Notes under the pieces: generated by a model | The model's input: the letters and a program-made list of their open reading frames with translations, nothing else | Database searches by the model: none | What the model was told of the DNA's origin: nothing | Shown here: piece after piece, positions 1 to 8,532 of the stretch | How the letters are laid out: every line of letters begins with the position of its first letter | Position numbering within the stretch: the first letter of the stretch is position 1 | Program-made: the position numbers and the translations under genes | Assembly (NCBI RefSeq): GCF_000375465.1 | Contig: NZ_AQXH01000001.1 | Span: 1,570,768 to 1,634,767, forward strand | Direction: 5' to 3' | DNA length: 64,000 bases | Source of the DNA: Balneola vulgaris DSM 17893 | GTDB taxonomy: Bacteria > Bacteroidota > Rhodothermia > Balneolales > Balneolaceae

Positions 1-2
1 GC

Positions 3-35
3 AAGGAGATAGATCCTTCAATGCCCGTGGCTTAA
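3..35 (+). CDS. Possible last 10 codons of a plus-strand gene cut by the window edge
   Basis: One frame is open from base 3 and closes with TAA at 33-35, giving the tail KEIDPSMPVA. It is followed 25 bases later by a hairpin terminator with T-runs on both strands, which is what two converging genes (this one and rho) would share. Ten codons are too few to identify a family, and another frame could also be open here. Treat it as a hint that a gene enters from the left. Confidence 0.25.
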   Translation, partial: KEIDPSMPVA

Positions 36-60
36 TTATATATTACCTACCCATTACTAA

Positions 61-94
61 AAAGGCTTTCTAGATATACATCTGGAAAGCCTTT
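61..94. terminator. Bidirectional intrinsic terminator between the left-edge gene and rho
   Basis: AAAGGCTTTCTAGAT (61-75) pairs with ATCTGGAAAGCCTTT (80-94) around a four-base loop, with one G-T wobble. A T-run follows on the plus strand (to 97) and an A-run at 59-63 gives a T-run on the minus strand. It ends the minus-strand rho transcript and probably also a plus-strand gene entering from the left. Confidence 0.85.
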
Positions 95-125
95 TTTCTT
101 TCAATGAATTAATAATACGTTGAAA

Positions 126-1361
126 CTATGCCGTAGCTGCAATCTGGTTTAGAAGCTCTTGATTGCTTTCCGTATTACGTAATACTTTTAATAATCCCAT
201 CATCGATTCTTTTGGTGACTTCTTAAGGAGGTAACGGCGAACCATATTTCTTTCCTCTAACGAATCGGTTATAAACTTATCCTCATTTCTCGTGCCTGAA
301 GCAGTGATATTGATAGAAGGATAAATTCTATCATTGGCTAACTCACGGTCGAGCACTAATTCCATGTTACCTGTTCCTTTGAACTCTTCAAAGATCAGGT
401 CATCCATTCTTGAATTCGTTTCGATTAAACAGGTAGCGATAATAGTTAATGAACCACCACCTTCGATTTTACGAGCTGAGCCAAATATCTTCTTTGGTAT
501 CTCAAGAGCGCGAATATCTAAACCACCTGAAAGTGTTCTACCACTATTACTTTGCACAGCATTGTAAGCACGGCCTAATCGAGTTAATGAATCGATAAGG
601 AGTACGGCATCTTCACCCATCTCTGCCTTACGTTTTGCATAACCTAAAGCCATTTCAGTGATGCGAATATGGCTATGGGTTTTATTATCGTTTGAGGATG
701 CAAACACTTCTGCATTGGTTGAACGAATAAAATCGGTAACCTCTTCAGGGCGCTCATCTACAAGCAATACACTTAAATGAATATCAGGGTGGTTCTCAGA
801 GATGCTCTTAGCGATTTGCTTAAGCATTACTGTTTTACCTGTTCTTGGCGGCGCAACAATTAATGCACGCTGCCCTTTTCCAATGGGAGCTACCAGATCT
901 ATCACTCGCATTTCCACATTGTCAGACTGCATCCCTAGCTTAATCCAATCTACAGGCATAATAGGAATCTGGCGCTCAAATCTACTCGACTTAGTCCAAG
1001 CCTCAATTGGCTTTCTGTTGATTTTATCTACAGAACATACATGCTTGTTGCCACGCTTATCTTCTTCAAATTCGCCTTCTAAAATAAGACCAGGACGTAA
1101 ATCTAAAGCTTTAACTTCTTCTGGCTTCAGGAATGGGTCTTGAGGACTATAACTGAACTCATAGTCCAGCTTTCTAATTAAGCCCCAACCCTTTGCATTA
1201 ATTTCTAATACGCCTGCATATCTACCGGATACCCCAAGATTCTCTTTCCAAAAGAACTTTGGAATGAAAACATTTCCGCTCTTTTTACTGCGGTTCTTGT
1301 TGTTGTTGTTATTGTTGCGACCTTTGTTCCGGTTCTTATAGTTTTTTCTGTTCCGTGGCAT
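126..1361 (-). CDS. rho: Transcription termination factor Rho
   Basis: Hexameric RNA helicase that ends transcription at Rho-dependent sites. The 411-residue protein has a Walker A motif APPRTGKT at residues 170-177, Walker B VLLID at 253-257, and the conserved Q/R-loop region (SGGLD, KIFGSARKIE, GTGNMEL) at about 278-335. The RNA-binding fold is at about 44-120. The N-terminal helical Rho_N domain of E. coli Rho is absent; instead residues 1-30 are a basic, Asn-rich tail with six Asn in a row. The gene stands alone on the minus strand between its own terminator (61-94) and the terminator of the next gene (1450-1476). The length is close to E. coli Rho despite the different N-terminus. Identity is secure; the role of the Asn-rich tail is unknown. 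Confidence 0.97.
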   Translation of the reverse strand: MPRNRKNYKNRNKGRNNNNNNKNRSKKSGNVFIPKFFWKENLGVSGRYAGVLEINAKGWGLIRKLDYEFSYSPQDPFLKPEEVKALDLRPGLILEGEFEEDKRGNKHVCSVDKINRKPIEAWTKSSRFERQIPIMPVDWIKLGMQSDNVEMRVIDLVAPIGKGQRALIVAPPRTGKTVMLKQIAKSISENHPDIHLSVLLVDERPEEVTDFIRSTNAEVFASSNDNKTHSHIRITEMALGYAKRKAEMGEDAVLLIDSLTRLGRAYNAVQSNSGRTLSGGLDIRALEIPKKIFGSARKIEGGGSLTIIATCLIETNSRMDDLIFEEFKGTGNMELVLDRELANDRIYPSINITASGTRNEDKFITDSLEERNMVRRYLLKKSPKESMMGLLKVLRNTESNQELLNQIAATA

Positions 1362-1441
1362 TATAAAATAGTTTTGTTATCTCTTCTCCAGTGATAGAAG
1401 CGTAAATCATTAAATATGTAGGAAATACGAAGGAGAGCGAG

Positions 1442-1476
1442 AAAAAAAGGACGGTGTAGCCGAGTGCTACACCGTC
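1442..1476 (-). terminator. Strong intrinsic terminator of the comA-TPR operon
   Basis: A perfect 11-bp stem, GACGGTGTAGC (1450-1460) with GCTACACCGTC (1466-1476), closes a five-base loop. On the minus strand it is followed by a run of seven T (complement of 1442-1448). It lies 46 bases past the TPR gene stop and insulates rho from the operon. Confidence 0.92.
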
Positions 1477-1522
1477 AAAATTGAAGATAGGAAAAGATAC
1501 AAATGTTTTGCTTTATAGCAAA

Positions 1523-2863
1523 TTAACGAACTGTAGTAGTCTTGTTAATCCAGCTATAGCATGGCATTAATGAGCCATCAATTTTTACCTTTTGTCCATT
1601 CTGAAGGTTATCCAATTTTAGGAATTTGTCTTCCGCAGTTGGAGTAACGGCTTCATAATTTGGCAACTGTGAATTTACATTACTTGCTACCGAAGGATCT
1701 TTAGCCTTTGCCATGTTTAAGTAATCGATTACTAACCAATATACTACACGGTCTTGAGCTTCCATTTTTCGGCCTTCTTCCTCAATACAAGTCGAAATTG
1801 CTTGAGCATAAATACGAGCTTTATTGATGTAAGCCTGACCATAGTTTGAATCAATTTTTAGTGCTTCTTCAACATATCGATCAGCTGTTTTAATCTGATT
1901 CATGTTGATATATGCATCAGAGATGCTCACGTTGATTCTCTTTTTGTCATCATCGTTAGAAGCCATGTTTAATGCTTCTTTATAAAGAGCAATTGCTTCA
2001 GCATAACGAGCATTACTTCTTTCCGTTTCAGCAAGTGCCATAGCACTTTCAAACGTAGGCTCTACTTCGTGAAGCTTTCTTCTAACTTTAACTAGCTCTT
2101 CGCGATTGTCTACATCTTCATAAGCATCAGCCAACGCTTTTAGCGCTTCTGTATTATTTGGCTCTGCTTCAAGAATAGGAGCGTAGTAACTAATAACATC
2201 TTCTGGGCTACCGAATAGATCTTTCTGGAAGTCCTTAAGCTTTTCTTGGAATTCAGGTGAAGCATGTTTCATTGCTTCATCTATAACCGCTTGCGCTTTT
2301 TCACGCTCTCTTTTATTGATATAGTTTCTCAATAGAGCATCTACATAATAACCTTGAGCAGAAGTTGTAGCACGCTTAGGGTCTAAATCAAACATCATTT
2401 GGAACTGAGTATAAGCCTTGTTAAGTCCATCCGTGATGTACGAATAATTCTCTAAATAAAAACGTCCTTTATCCTGTAACGCTCTGTACTTATCAGCAGG
2501 AGTGCCTTCAGCGAGTTCAATACGATCATCTAATACCATAACCGCTGAATCTAAATAAGCCGCTTTAATACCAGGATCTGTTTCGCTCTTAGCTAATTCT
2601 TTATAAATAGTTACAAACTTCGAAAGCTGTATAGATAAGTTGAAGCTTGGATGTCCTTCAATATCAGCAGGTTTAGAACATAGCATCCAACGGCCAAACT
2701 TAAGAGCAAACTGATAGTCTTTCCCTTTGTAGTTTGAGTTAAAAATTGAGTACGCAGCTAGTGGTGCCATCTCATCTGGAGGGGTAGGATTACATTCGGC
2801 CTGAGCAGTTACCATTGCCGAACTTGTAAACAAGAACCCTAAAACTAATACTAGATTTTTCAT
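1523..2863 (-). CDS. Secreted TPR-repeat protein
   Basis: A 446-residue protein with a Sec signal peptide (about residues 1-20, ending AQA) followed by helical tetratricopeptide-like repeats. The clearest repeats are at about 230-345, where Ala/Tyr/Leu-spaced helix pairs repeat every 34 residues. TPR proteins are scaffolds for protein-protein contacts, and this one would act in the periplasm. It is the last gene of the comA > glgA-like > DUF4270 > OMP > TPR run and is followed by a strong terminator. To my knowledge Bacteroidota often place a TPR protein beside this kind of outer-membrane protein, so a shared envelope role is likely. No enzymatic motif is visible. The partner and exact function are unknown. 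Confidence 0.8.
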   Translation of the reverse strand: MKNLVLVLGFLFTSSAMVTAQAECNPTPPDEMAPLAAYSIFNSNYKGKDYQFALKFGRWMLCSKPADIEGHPSFNLSIQLSKFVTIYKELAKSETDPGIKAAYLDSAVMVLDDRIELAEGTPADKYRALQDKGRFYLENYSYITDGLNKAYTQFQMMFDLDPKRATTSAQGYYVDALLRNYINKREREKAQAVIDEAMKHASPEFQEKLKDFQKDLFGSPEDVISYYAPILEAEPNNTEALKALADAYEDVDNREELVKVRRKLHEVEPTFESAMALAETERSNARYAEAIALYKEALNMASNDDDKKRINVSISDAYINMNQIKTADRYVEEALKIDSNYGQAYINKARIYAQAISTCIEEEGRKMEAQDRVVYWLVIDYLNMAKAKDPSVASNVNSQLPNYEAVTPTAEDKFLKLDNLQNGQKVKIDGSLMPCYSWINKTTTVR

Positions 2864-2883
2864 CTTTCTTCTATTGTTGTTAG

Positions 2884-2903
2884 CGTGTTATCATGTTAAC
2901 ACG
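2884..2903. repeat. Inverted repeat between the outer-membrane protein and TPR genes
   Basis: CGTGTTA (2884-2890) and TAACACG (2897-2903) form a 7-bp stem over a six-base loop, in the only gap longer than 20 bases inside this operon. No T-run follows, so it is not a standard terminator. It could be an mRNA processing or stability hairpin, or an operator for an internal promoter about 20 bases before the TPR start. Confidence 0.45.
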
Positions 2904-2930
2904 GTAGTTGTCTATATTATTACTTTAAAA

Positions 2931-4241
2931 TTAATTAAGCTTTCGTTTGAAAAACATCAATTCTGCTAAATTCACAGATAAATTGAAAGCCCAAATGTTT
3001 TCTTTTACAAGATTATTATCAGTGGTTCCACGAATACCATATTGAACGCTAAAGTCGAATGATGACTGTGAACGAACAATTGGTGAAATCATACCTAAAC
3101 CAGCCGAGAACCATAGTGTTTCAATGTCTTGGCCTTCAATGTTTAAGTAACCAGAATCGTAAGATACACCTGCAGTGTATTCAAAGTTTGATAAAAACCC
3201 TCTGCTGTTACTGTTATAGGCGTTAAATTGAGTCCCTACCCCAATCATAAACCTATCACTGAAACTAGCTTCTTGAGTTGCGTCAAACCCATATTCCGCA
3301 TTACTCCAATCTTCAAACATCCCTTCCACAGATAAACTAAAACTTGGACCTGCAAAATAGGAAATTCCACCACTTAATCTCGATGGTAATGAAATAGTTT
3401 CTTGCTCGGTGGCTCCAATCTGAATCTCAGAACCAAAAGTATCACCTAAAGTCTTAACAGTCTCACGCTTTTTCTCCGCTTCAAACTCATTTTTTAGTGT
3501 GTATGCGGCACCAACTTGGATGATATCACGTGCGCCAAATACTTTTCTAGCAGTGGCTAGCACACCAAATCGATGAGACAAATTAGTTCCATTGATTTTG
3601 GCATTTACTGAACTCGTTGTTAAGTCAGTAAGTGATTTATTATTTAAAGTGGTTACCGACTCCTTGTTATTCTGCGTTAGAAAAGAATACGAAGGTGCAT
3701 AACCTATAGATAGGTTTTTATTAATTCTGTAGCCTAAACCAACTTCAAACTTGGTAAGTCCACCTGTACCTTCTTTTGTATAGCCAAAATCTAATAATGA
3801 TCCATCTTCTAATGTGCGCGACGATTCTGCATTCGCACTATAATTTGATCGAGTTTCTGGAAATAAGGCTACCGATAAACCTAATTTATTCGATATAACC
3901 GGAAATACAGCTTGGAAGCTTCCAACATTTAATAAGCTATTTGCACCTGAATCTTGTCCATCAGTAATGGAGTAATTCGTGAGTCCAAAATTAGCCGAAC
4001 CTCTAGTAAAGGCACCTATTCCCCAAAAAGCAGGATTCCCTAATCCTGGAGATTGAAGGTCGTTGAAAGAAACACCGATAATTCCCATTCCTTTTTCTTG
4101 GGCAGTGTTTGTTTGTGTAGGAGAACCAATACCGTAATAAGAGTAAGGGCTTCCACTATTTGCTTCATCAGCTTGAGCAAATGCATCTACTGAAAGGAAA
4201 GAAAAAATCGAAACGGCGATAACTAAATTTCTAATCTTCAT
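2931..4241 (-). CDS. Outer-membrane beta-barrel protein, Bacteroidota type
   Basis: A 436-residue protein with a signal peptide ending AFA-Q near residue 22, then a start typical of a Bacteroidota outer-membrane family (SGSPYSYYGIGSPT), and many alternating aromatic/polar strands consistent with a barrel. It begins five bases after the DUF4270 stop, so the two are certainly co-transcribed. It resembles porin/FadL-like or PorV-like barrels in general build, but I cannot assign a substrate. The pairing with DUF4270 and the GT5-like gene suggests a joint envelope or polysaccharide-related job; that part is inference from context. Confidence 0.75.
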   Translation of the reverse strand: MKIRNLVIAVSIFSFLSVDAFAQADEANSGSPYSYYGIGSPTQTNTAQEKGMGIIGVSFNDLQSPGLGNPAFWGIGAFTRGSANFGLTNYSITDGQDSGANSLLNVGSFQAVFPVISNKLGLSVALFPETRSNYSANAESSRTLEDGSLLDFGYTKEGTGGLTKFEVGLGYRINKNLSIGYAPSYSFLTQNNKESVTTLNNKSLTDLTTSSVNAKINGTNLSHRFGVLATARKVFGARDIIQVGAAYTLKNEFEAEKKRETVKTLGDTFGSEIQIGATEQETISLPSRLSGGISYFAGPSFSLSVEGMFEDWSNAEYGFDATQEASFSDRFMIGVGTQFNAYNSNSRGFLSNFEYTAGVSYDSGYLNIEGQDIETLWFSAGLGMISPIVRSQSSFDFSVQYGIRGTTDNNLVKENIWAFNLSVNLAELMFFKRKLN

Positions 4242-4246
4242 GATCT

Positions 4247-5458
4247 TTACTCCGCTATAGTTAGAATTAGTTTTGGTCGCTTATCCGCACTACTGGTATG
4301 ATCATGTATAAGCTTTGTAGACAACACGCCTCCTGGTGTGAGGTATATATACTTCGTGTTTACATCTTTGTCTCCATAAATCAATTCATTTATAAACCGA
4401 CTTACATTAAACCTTTGCGCATCAGAGAGAGTGTCTTGAACAGAAAAGTCTCTTATAACTCCAGAAGTTGACCCTCCAAATTGTAAACCATAAACCAAGT
4501 CGATGTTAAGTTCACCACTTAAGTTCATTGATACAGGATTAATACGCTCGGCTCCGGGAGTTCCATTGTTTTCTAAAAACTCATTGTCCTCGTAAACAAC
4601 CAACTCTGCTTTAATTACATTCTCATTGCTGTATCCATCTACAAGTCCATTTAGGTCTACAGATGCGTAATTATCTAAAAAGGAAGTAAACTTGATGCGA
4701 TTCGGTGTTGCAGCCGCATTGCTAGTATCTAATGTGAAACCTACATCTCTGTAGGTGAAATTAGAGGTATCACTTGCTACAGTATCGATATGAGTAAAGA
4801 AACTACCAGAAGGTATAGCATGAATGATTTTTGAACTCACTTGTTCAGGCACAATTGCAAGGCCATGAAATTCACGAACGTACACCGAGTCGATGTTTTC
4901 ATCATCACTATTGGCGTAGGCCGCATATGCTTGCACCCATGAACTTGGCAACTCTACAATTACCGAATCTTCAGAAGTCACTGAAAAAGTAGTTAATGGT
5001 GTAGCGCTATCGTAAGCAATTACGTCCGTAGCTTTCAATGATGAACTTCTCCAAGACTCAGTTACTTCATAAATGGTGAAGTTAGTTTGTGATTCAGGAT
5101 CACCGTAAACATCTGTACTATCGAAAGTAATTTGAAGCTGAACTCTACTGTTCACATCCAAGGAATCATCATCAGATAAATTGATGAGGCTTGGACGCAC
5201 ATAAAATGTAGATTCAAAATTACCATATACAGGATCTTCGAAATAGCCCATTTGAATGCTGGCTAACTGTCCTGAATATATCTCTGAGGTTTGTGGGGTT
5301 ATGCTATTAACTAAAAGTGTATCGAATCTGATATCGGTTCCTGGTACAATAGTACTCCCCACCGAACTTGGGTTTTCACAAGCTATAATTCCAGCCAAAA
5401 CCATTACAGATAAAATGAGCCGCCCCGTGAGTGCAGCTCTAGAAATGCGTTCCTTCAA
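4247..5458 (-). CDS. DUF4270 family lipoprotein
   Basis: A 403-residue predicted lipoprotein: positively charged start, hydrophobic stretch, and a lipobox around residues 24-27 (IIAC) followed by the family-typical ENPSSVGS. The rest is beta-rich with repeated DTS/DS pairs. DUF4270 proteins are surface or periplasmic lipoproteins of Bacteroidota with no proven function. It lies 19 bases after the glycogen synthase-like gene and 5 bases before the barrel gene. From memory DUF4270 next to a short glycogen synthase is a recurrent arrangement in this phylum, which argues the neighbourhood is functional rather than random. Confidence 0.8.
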   Translation of the reverse strand: MKERISRAALTGRLILSVMVLAGIIACENPSSVGSTIVPGTDIRFDTLLVNSITPQTSEIYSGQLASIQMGYFEDPVYGNFESTFYVRPSLINLSDDDSLDVNSRVQLQITFDSTDVYGDPESQTNFTIYEVTESWRSSSLKATDVIAYDSATPLTTFSVTSEDSVIVELPSSWVQAYAAYANSDDENIDSVYVREFHGLAIVPEQVSSKIIHAIPSGSFFTHIDTVASDTSNFTYRDVGFTLDTSNAAATPNRIKFTSFLDNYASVDLNGLVDGYSNENVIKAELVVYEDNEFLENNGTPGAERINPVSMNLSGELNIDLVYGLQFGGSTSGVIRDFSVQDTLSDAQRFNVSRFINELIYGDKDVNTKYIYLTPGGVLSTKLIHDHTSSADKRPKLILTIAE

Positions 5459-5477
5459 TGTATTCTACTCGATTAAA

Positions 5478-6275
5478 TTATTTAACAATCTTGTTATAAT
5501 ATTCAGCAAACTTTTCTGAAACGTCTTCTGGCGATCCTTGAATCTGATCTGGTGTGATACCAAATTCTTTGAATGCATCATCGAATTCATCTCTGAGATA
5601 ATTTCCGGTTACAACATGATCGCTGTATTTAAGACCTAAACGTAGTAAGTCTACTTTGCCGTTATCAGTAAGCTCGTTGATATTTATATCGTCTGGTAAA
5701 CCTAACAGCTCCAAGATCTTTGCTGTATCTGCTTGGCCTTCATTCTCTGGGTGATGAAGATTGTAAATGATCTTCGTGTTCTTGAAGATTTCTTCATTTT
5801 TATACTTCGTTTTAACCAGTAATGGAATAAGTCCAGCAGGCCAGTCATGACAGTGAATGATATCGGGTTCCCAGCCGAGTTTCATAACTGTTTCTAGCAC
5901 GCCTTTATTGTAGAAGGCTAGTCTTTCGTCATTGTCTGGGAAAAACTCGTCGGTATTCGGTTTTTTAAACAATCCTTTTCTCTTGAAATAGGTATCGTTA
6001 TCTAAGAAGTATACCTGCAGCTTCGCATTTGGGATACTCGCTACTTTAATTTTCATGCTTTCGATATTGTCGCCAACTTCAACTTCAATTCCCGACAATC
6101 GAATCACTTCGTGGAGCCTATTTCTACGATCGTTAATTGAACCGTATTTAGGCAGTAATATTCTTATTTCAAATCCCTTGTCTTGCAAAGATGCTGGCAA
6201 AAAGCGGAGCAAATCTGCGGTGTATGTCATTCTAGCGAATGGTGATATCTCTGCTGCTGCGTATAATATTTTCAT
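5478..6275 (-). CDS. Glycogen/starch synthase-like GT5 domain protein, N-terminal half only
   Basis: At 265 residues it is about half the length of a normal GlgA. It has the GT5 N-terminal Rossmann domain: MKILYAAAEISPFA at 1-14 (usually with KTGGL-like residues next), then HCHDWPAGLIP and YNLHHPENEGQ. The C-terminal GT-B domain that carries the KPCGLTQ-type acceptor/phosphate region is missing, and the stop is followed directly by DUF4270, so this is not a fresh frameshift. At residues 15-20 the usual K-T/V-G-G-L ADP-glucose loop reads RMTYTA, so glucosyl transfer as in GlgA is doubtful. Short forms like this are, to my knowledge, widespread in Bacteroidota beside DUF4270. Role unknown. Confidence 0.8.
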   Translation of the reverse strand: MKILYAAAEISPFARMTYTADLLRFLPASLQDKGFEIRILLPKYGSINDRRNRLHEVIRLSGIEVEVGDNIESMKIKVASIPNAKLQVYFLDNDTYFKRKGLFKKPNTDEFFPDNDERLAFYNKGVLETVMKLGWEPDIIHCHDWPAGLIPLLVKTKYKNEEIFKNTKIIYNLHHPENEGQADTAKILELLGLPDDININELTDNGKVDLLRLGLKYSDHVVTGNYLRDEFDDAFKEFGITPDQIQGSPEDVSEKFAEYYNKIVK

Positions 6276-6285
6276 GTATACTTTA

Positions 6286-7101
6286 TTACTCGTCGTTTGA
6301 AATTGAACGATCTCTCGTCATTTGCTGAAAATCAGGATCTTCAATGGAACAAAAGTCCATTAAAGTATCACTTCTTAAACCCAAGCGAATAGTCTCTAAC
6401 GAGATCACTTCGTTTGGTGGTATATTTCCAAGGTTTACATTTGATCCATATTTTTTAACGAACCAAACTTGTTGTTCCTTCTTAGGAGCTTCAAAGATGA
6501 GCTTATCCACTGGAATCTGATCAGTGATTTCTTCAATTAAGCCAGAGCGAATTTCCCCACTAGGACGAAACATCCCTACAGTTCCACTTTCTCTAGCTTC
6601 TAGTATCACTTTTTCAGCACCGGCTTCTAACTCCTCAACTACTACTTTAACCCATTTATACGGAGGAATAACTTCGTTAGGGTTTTTACTCCCAACCTCA
6701 GAATATACTTTAAATTCTTGACTTAGGTCTCGAATAATCGCCTGCTTCTTCTCATCGCTTAACCAAATGGTTCCATTGGAAACCTCAAGCGTATCGATGT
6801 TATATTTTTTAAGTAGCTGAACGTATGCATCGAGCTGCCCACGCACCAAATACGCTTCAAATAAGGTACCTCCTAAATACACAGAGATACCCGCATTGGC
6901 ATAAACTTCTAATTTGGCTTCTAGATTTTGAGTTACTAGAGCAGTTCCCCACCCTAATTTAACTACATCAACAGAGTTGGAGCAAACTTGACAGAAGTCT
7001 TCACTTTCCCTTATGCTCAACCCTTTATCTAATACAAAAGTCATCCCGTTTGAGCGAGGCTTTTGTGTACGATTCGGTAAATGATTAATACTATGTGGCA
7101 T
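6286..7101 (-). CDS. comA: Phosphosulfolactate synthase (ComA)
   Basis: Adds sulfite to phosphoenolpyruvate to give (2R)-phospho-3-sulfolactate, the first step toward sulfolactate (and toward coenzyme M in archaea). The 271-residue protein matches the ComA TIM-barrel family throughout: DKGLSIRESEDF near residue 25, VDVVKLGWGTA near 45, YLGGTLFEA near 75, LEVSNGTIWL near 105, and the acidic VILEARESGTVG region near 165. It is the first gene of the minus-strand run, 10 bases before the GT5-like gene. comB, the next pathway step, is about 26 kb away at 32526-33263. No comC, comD or comE is seen here, so the product is probably sulfolactate rather than coenzyme M. Confidence 0.9.
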   Translation of the reverse strand: MPHSINHLPNRTQKPRSNGMTFVLDKGLSIRESEDFCQVCSNSVDVVKLGWGTALVTQNLEAKLEVYANAGISVYLGGTLFEAYLVRGQLDAYVQLLKKYNIDTLEVSNGTIWLSDEKKQAIIRDLSQEFKVYSEVGSKNPNEVIPPYKWVKVVVEELEAGAEKVILEARESGTVGMFRPSGEIRSGLIEEITDQIPVDKLIFEAPKKEQQVWFVKKYGSNVNLGNIPPNEVISLETIRLGLRSDTLMDFCSIEDPDFQQMTRDRSISNDE

Positions 7102-7305
7102 TTTATCCTAAAAATCAAAGCCCTCAATATACAGAATCTGAATATCGTATTAAAGAACAGCTTTTATTAAGTGAAATGATTTTTTACAATCATAATCTCA
7201 CCTTAATATCATGCCCATATCTATCTTTTTTCCTCCCATTAAGAACTCATACAATCTATCTGAATAAATGCTGTTTCAGAACTAAGCATTCTCTATTTTT
7301 AAGCA

Positions 7306-8532
7306 ATGGAAAACACGGGACTCATAGCTCGGAGGTATTTATTCTCAAGAAAACATATCTCCCTCATTTCAACTCTTACCTTTATTAGCATCATTGGTGT
7401 TACTATTGGAACCGCCTTATTGATACTCATACTGTCGGTTTTTAATGGTTTCTTTGATGTTGTTCAAGGCTATTTACTTTCCTATGATCCAGATATCCGC
7501 ATTGAATCGATGGAAGGCACAGTGTTTTCTAACTTCGAAGATAAGCGAGCATCCCTTTCCACTATCCCAGAGATTGAACTCATATCTCCTTATGTAAATG
7601 GGAAAGCGTTACTGGCCAATAATGAAGACCAAAACAAAGTAATAGAATTAAAAGGTGTAGAGAAAGATAGCTTTCTCAAACTAATTGATATCGACAATAG
7701 CATTGTGTCTGGTGTGTTTGATGTGAGCGTGCGAAATCGCAAACCAGGGCTAGTTATCCATGAAAGTTTGCGTAACGAACTTGGCTTATCATTAGGGGAT
7801 GAAGTTGCACTTCTAAGCGCTTCAGGTATGAGAAAAACACTTACTCAAGTTACTGCTCCACGTGTATATAGATTTGAAGTTCGCGGCAGTTACAGTTTAG
7901 AGCAAATTGGTGGGGGCGCCGAGGTATTTATTGATTTAACCGCAGCTCAAAGGCTCTTTCGTGCTCGAAATAACATATCTGGCTTTGATGTTAAACTGGA
8001 TAATTTTAAAAATGCAGAGTCTCTAAAACCTGAGATCACTCAAGCTATTGGCCCCGGCTTTAAAGTGTCATCTTGGTATGATTTGCAAAAGCCACTATAT
8101 GATGTGATGTATCTTGAAAAGTGGGGAGCTTATATCATCCTTATGATAATCATAATAGTGGCCGTGCTAAACATAGTAGGCTCACTCACAATGATTGTAA
8201 TTCAGAAAAAAAGGGATATTGGCATTCTGATTACCATGGGATATTCTAAAGAAGCCATACGCTCCATATTCAGAAAGCAGGGATTTTATATTGGGCTTAT
8301 TGGTTGCACCATTGGGGGCAGTTTAGGGCTCTTACTTTGTTGGCTACAAGCCGAATTTAGCTTAGTAAAGCTATCCTCAGCCTTTCTCATTGATGCGTAT
8401 CCTGTACTTGTACAACCTACTGATGTGATCATCATTTTAGCAGGTAGTTTATTCTTATGTGTAGCAGCAAGTTGGTATCCTGCTAATCGTGCCTCTGAAG
8501 TAGAACCCGCCAACGCTATTCGTTACGAATAA
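7306..8532 (+). CDS. FtsX-like permease, LolC/LolE lipoprotein-releasing family
   Basis: A 408-residue inner-membrane protein with the LolC/E layout: an RYLFSRK start, one membrane helix at about 22-46, a large periplasmic domain at about 48-265, then three helices at about 272-297, 322-345 and 372-395. The cytoplasmic coupling motif (IGILITMGYSK) lies between helices 2 and 3, and the C-terminus is the family-typical P-A-xAIRYE. LolCDE extracts outer-membrane lipoproteins and hands them to LolA. No LolD-type ATPase is adjacent, so its ATPase must be encoded elsewhere. The gene stands alone; its stop abuts the convergent MurF-like gene with no spacing. Confidence 0.88.
   Translation: MENTGLIARRYLFSRKHISLISTLTFISIIGVTIGTALLILILSVFNGFFDVVQGYLLSYDPDIRIESMEGTVFSNFEDKRASLSTIPEIELISPYVNGKALLANNEDQNKVIELKGVEKDSFLKLIDIDNSIVSGVFDVSVRNRKPGLVIHESLRNELGLSLGDEVALLSASGMRKTLTQVTAPRVYRFEVRGSYSLEQIGGGAEVFIDLTAAQRLFRARNNISGFDVKLDNFKNAESLKPEITQAIGPGFKVSSWYDLQKPLYDVMYLEKWGAYIILMIIIIVAVLNIVGSLTMIVIQKKRDIGILITMGYSKEAIRSIFRKQGFYIGLIGCTIGGSLGLLLCWLQAEFSLVKLSSAFLIDAYPVLVQPTDVIIILAGSLFLCVAASWYPANRASEVEPANAIRYE

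Noticed and set aside
1294..1320. GTT-rich run as a possible repeat array
   Set aside because: It is a coding simple repeat for Asn in rho, with no spacers, so not a CRISPR or mobile element.
7095..7388. 97-codon plus-strand open frame before the lolE-like gene
   Set aside because: It overlaps the start of the lolE-like gene in another frame, has no ribosome site or recognisable domain, and its codon use looks random.
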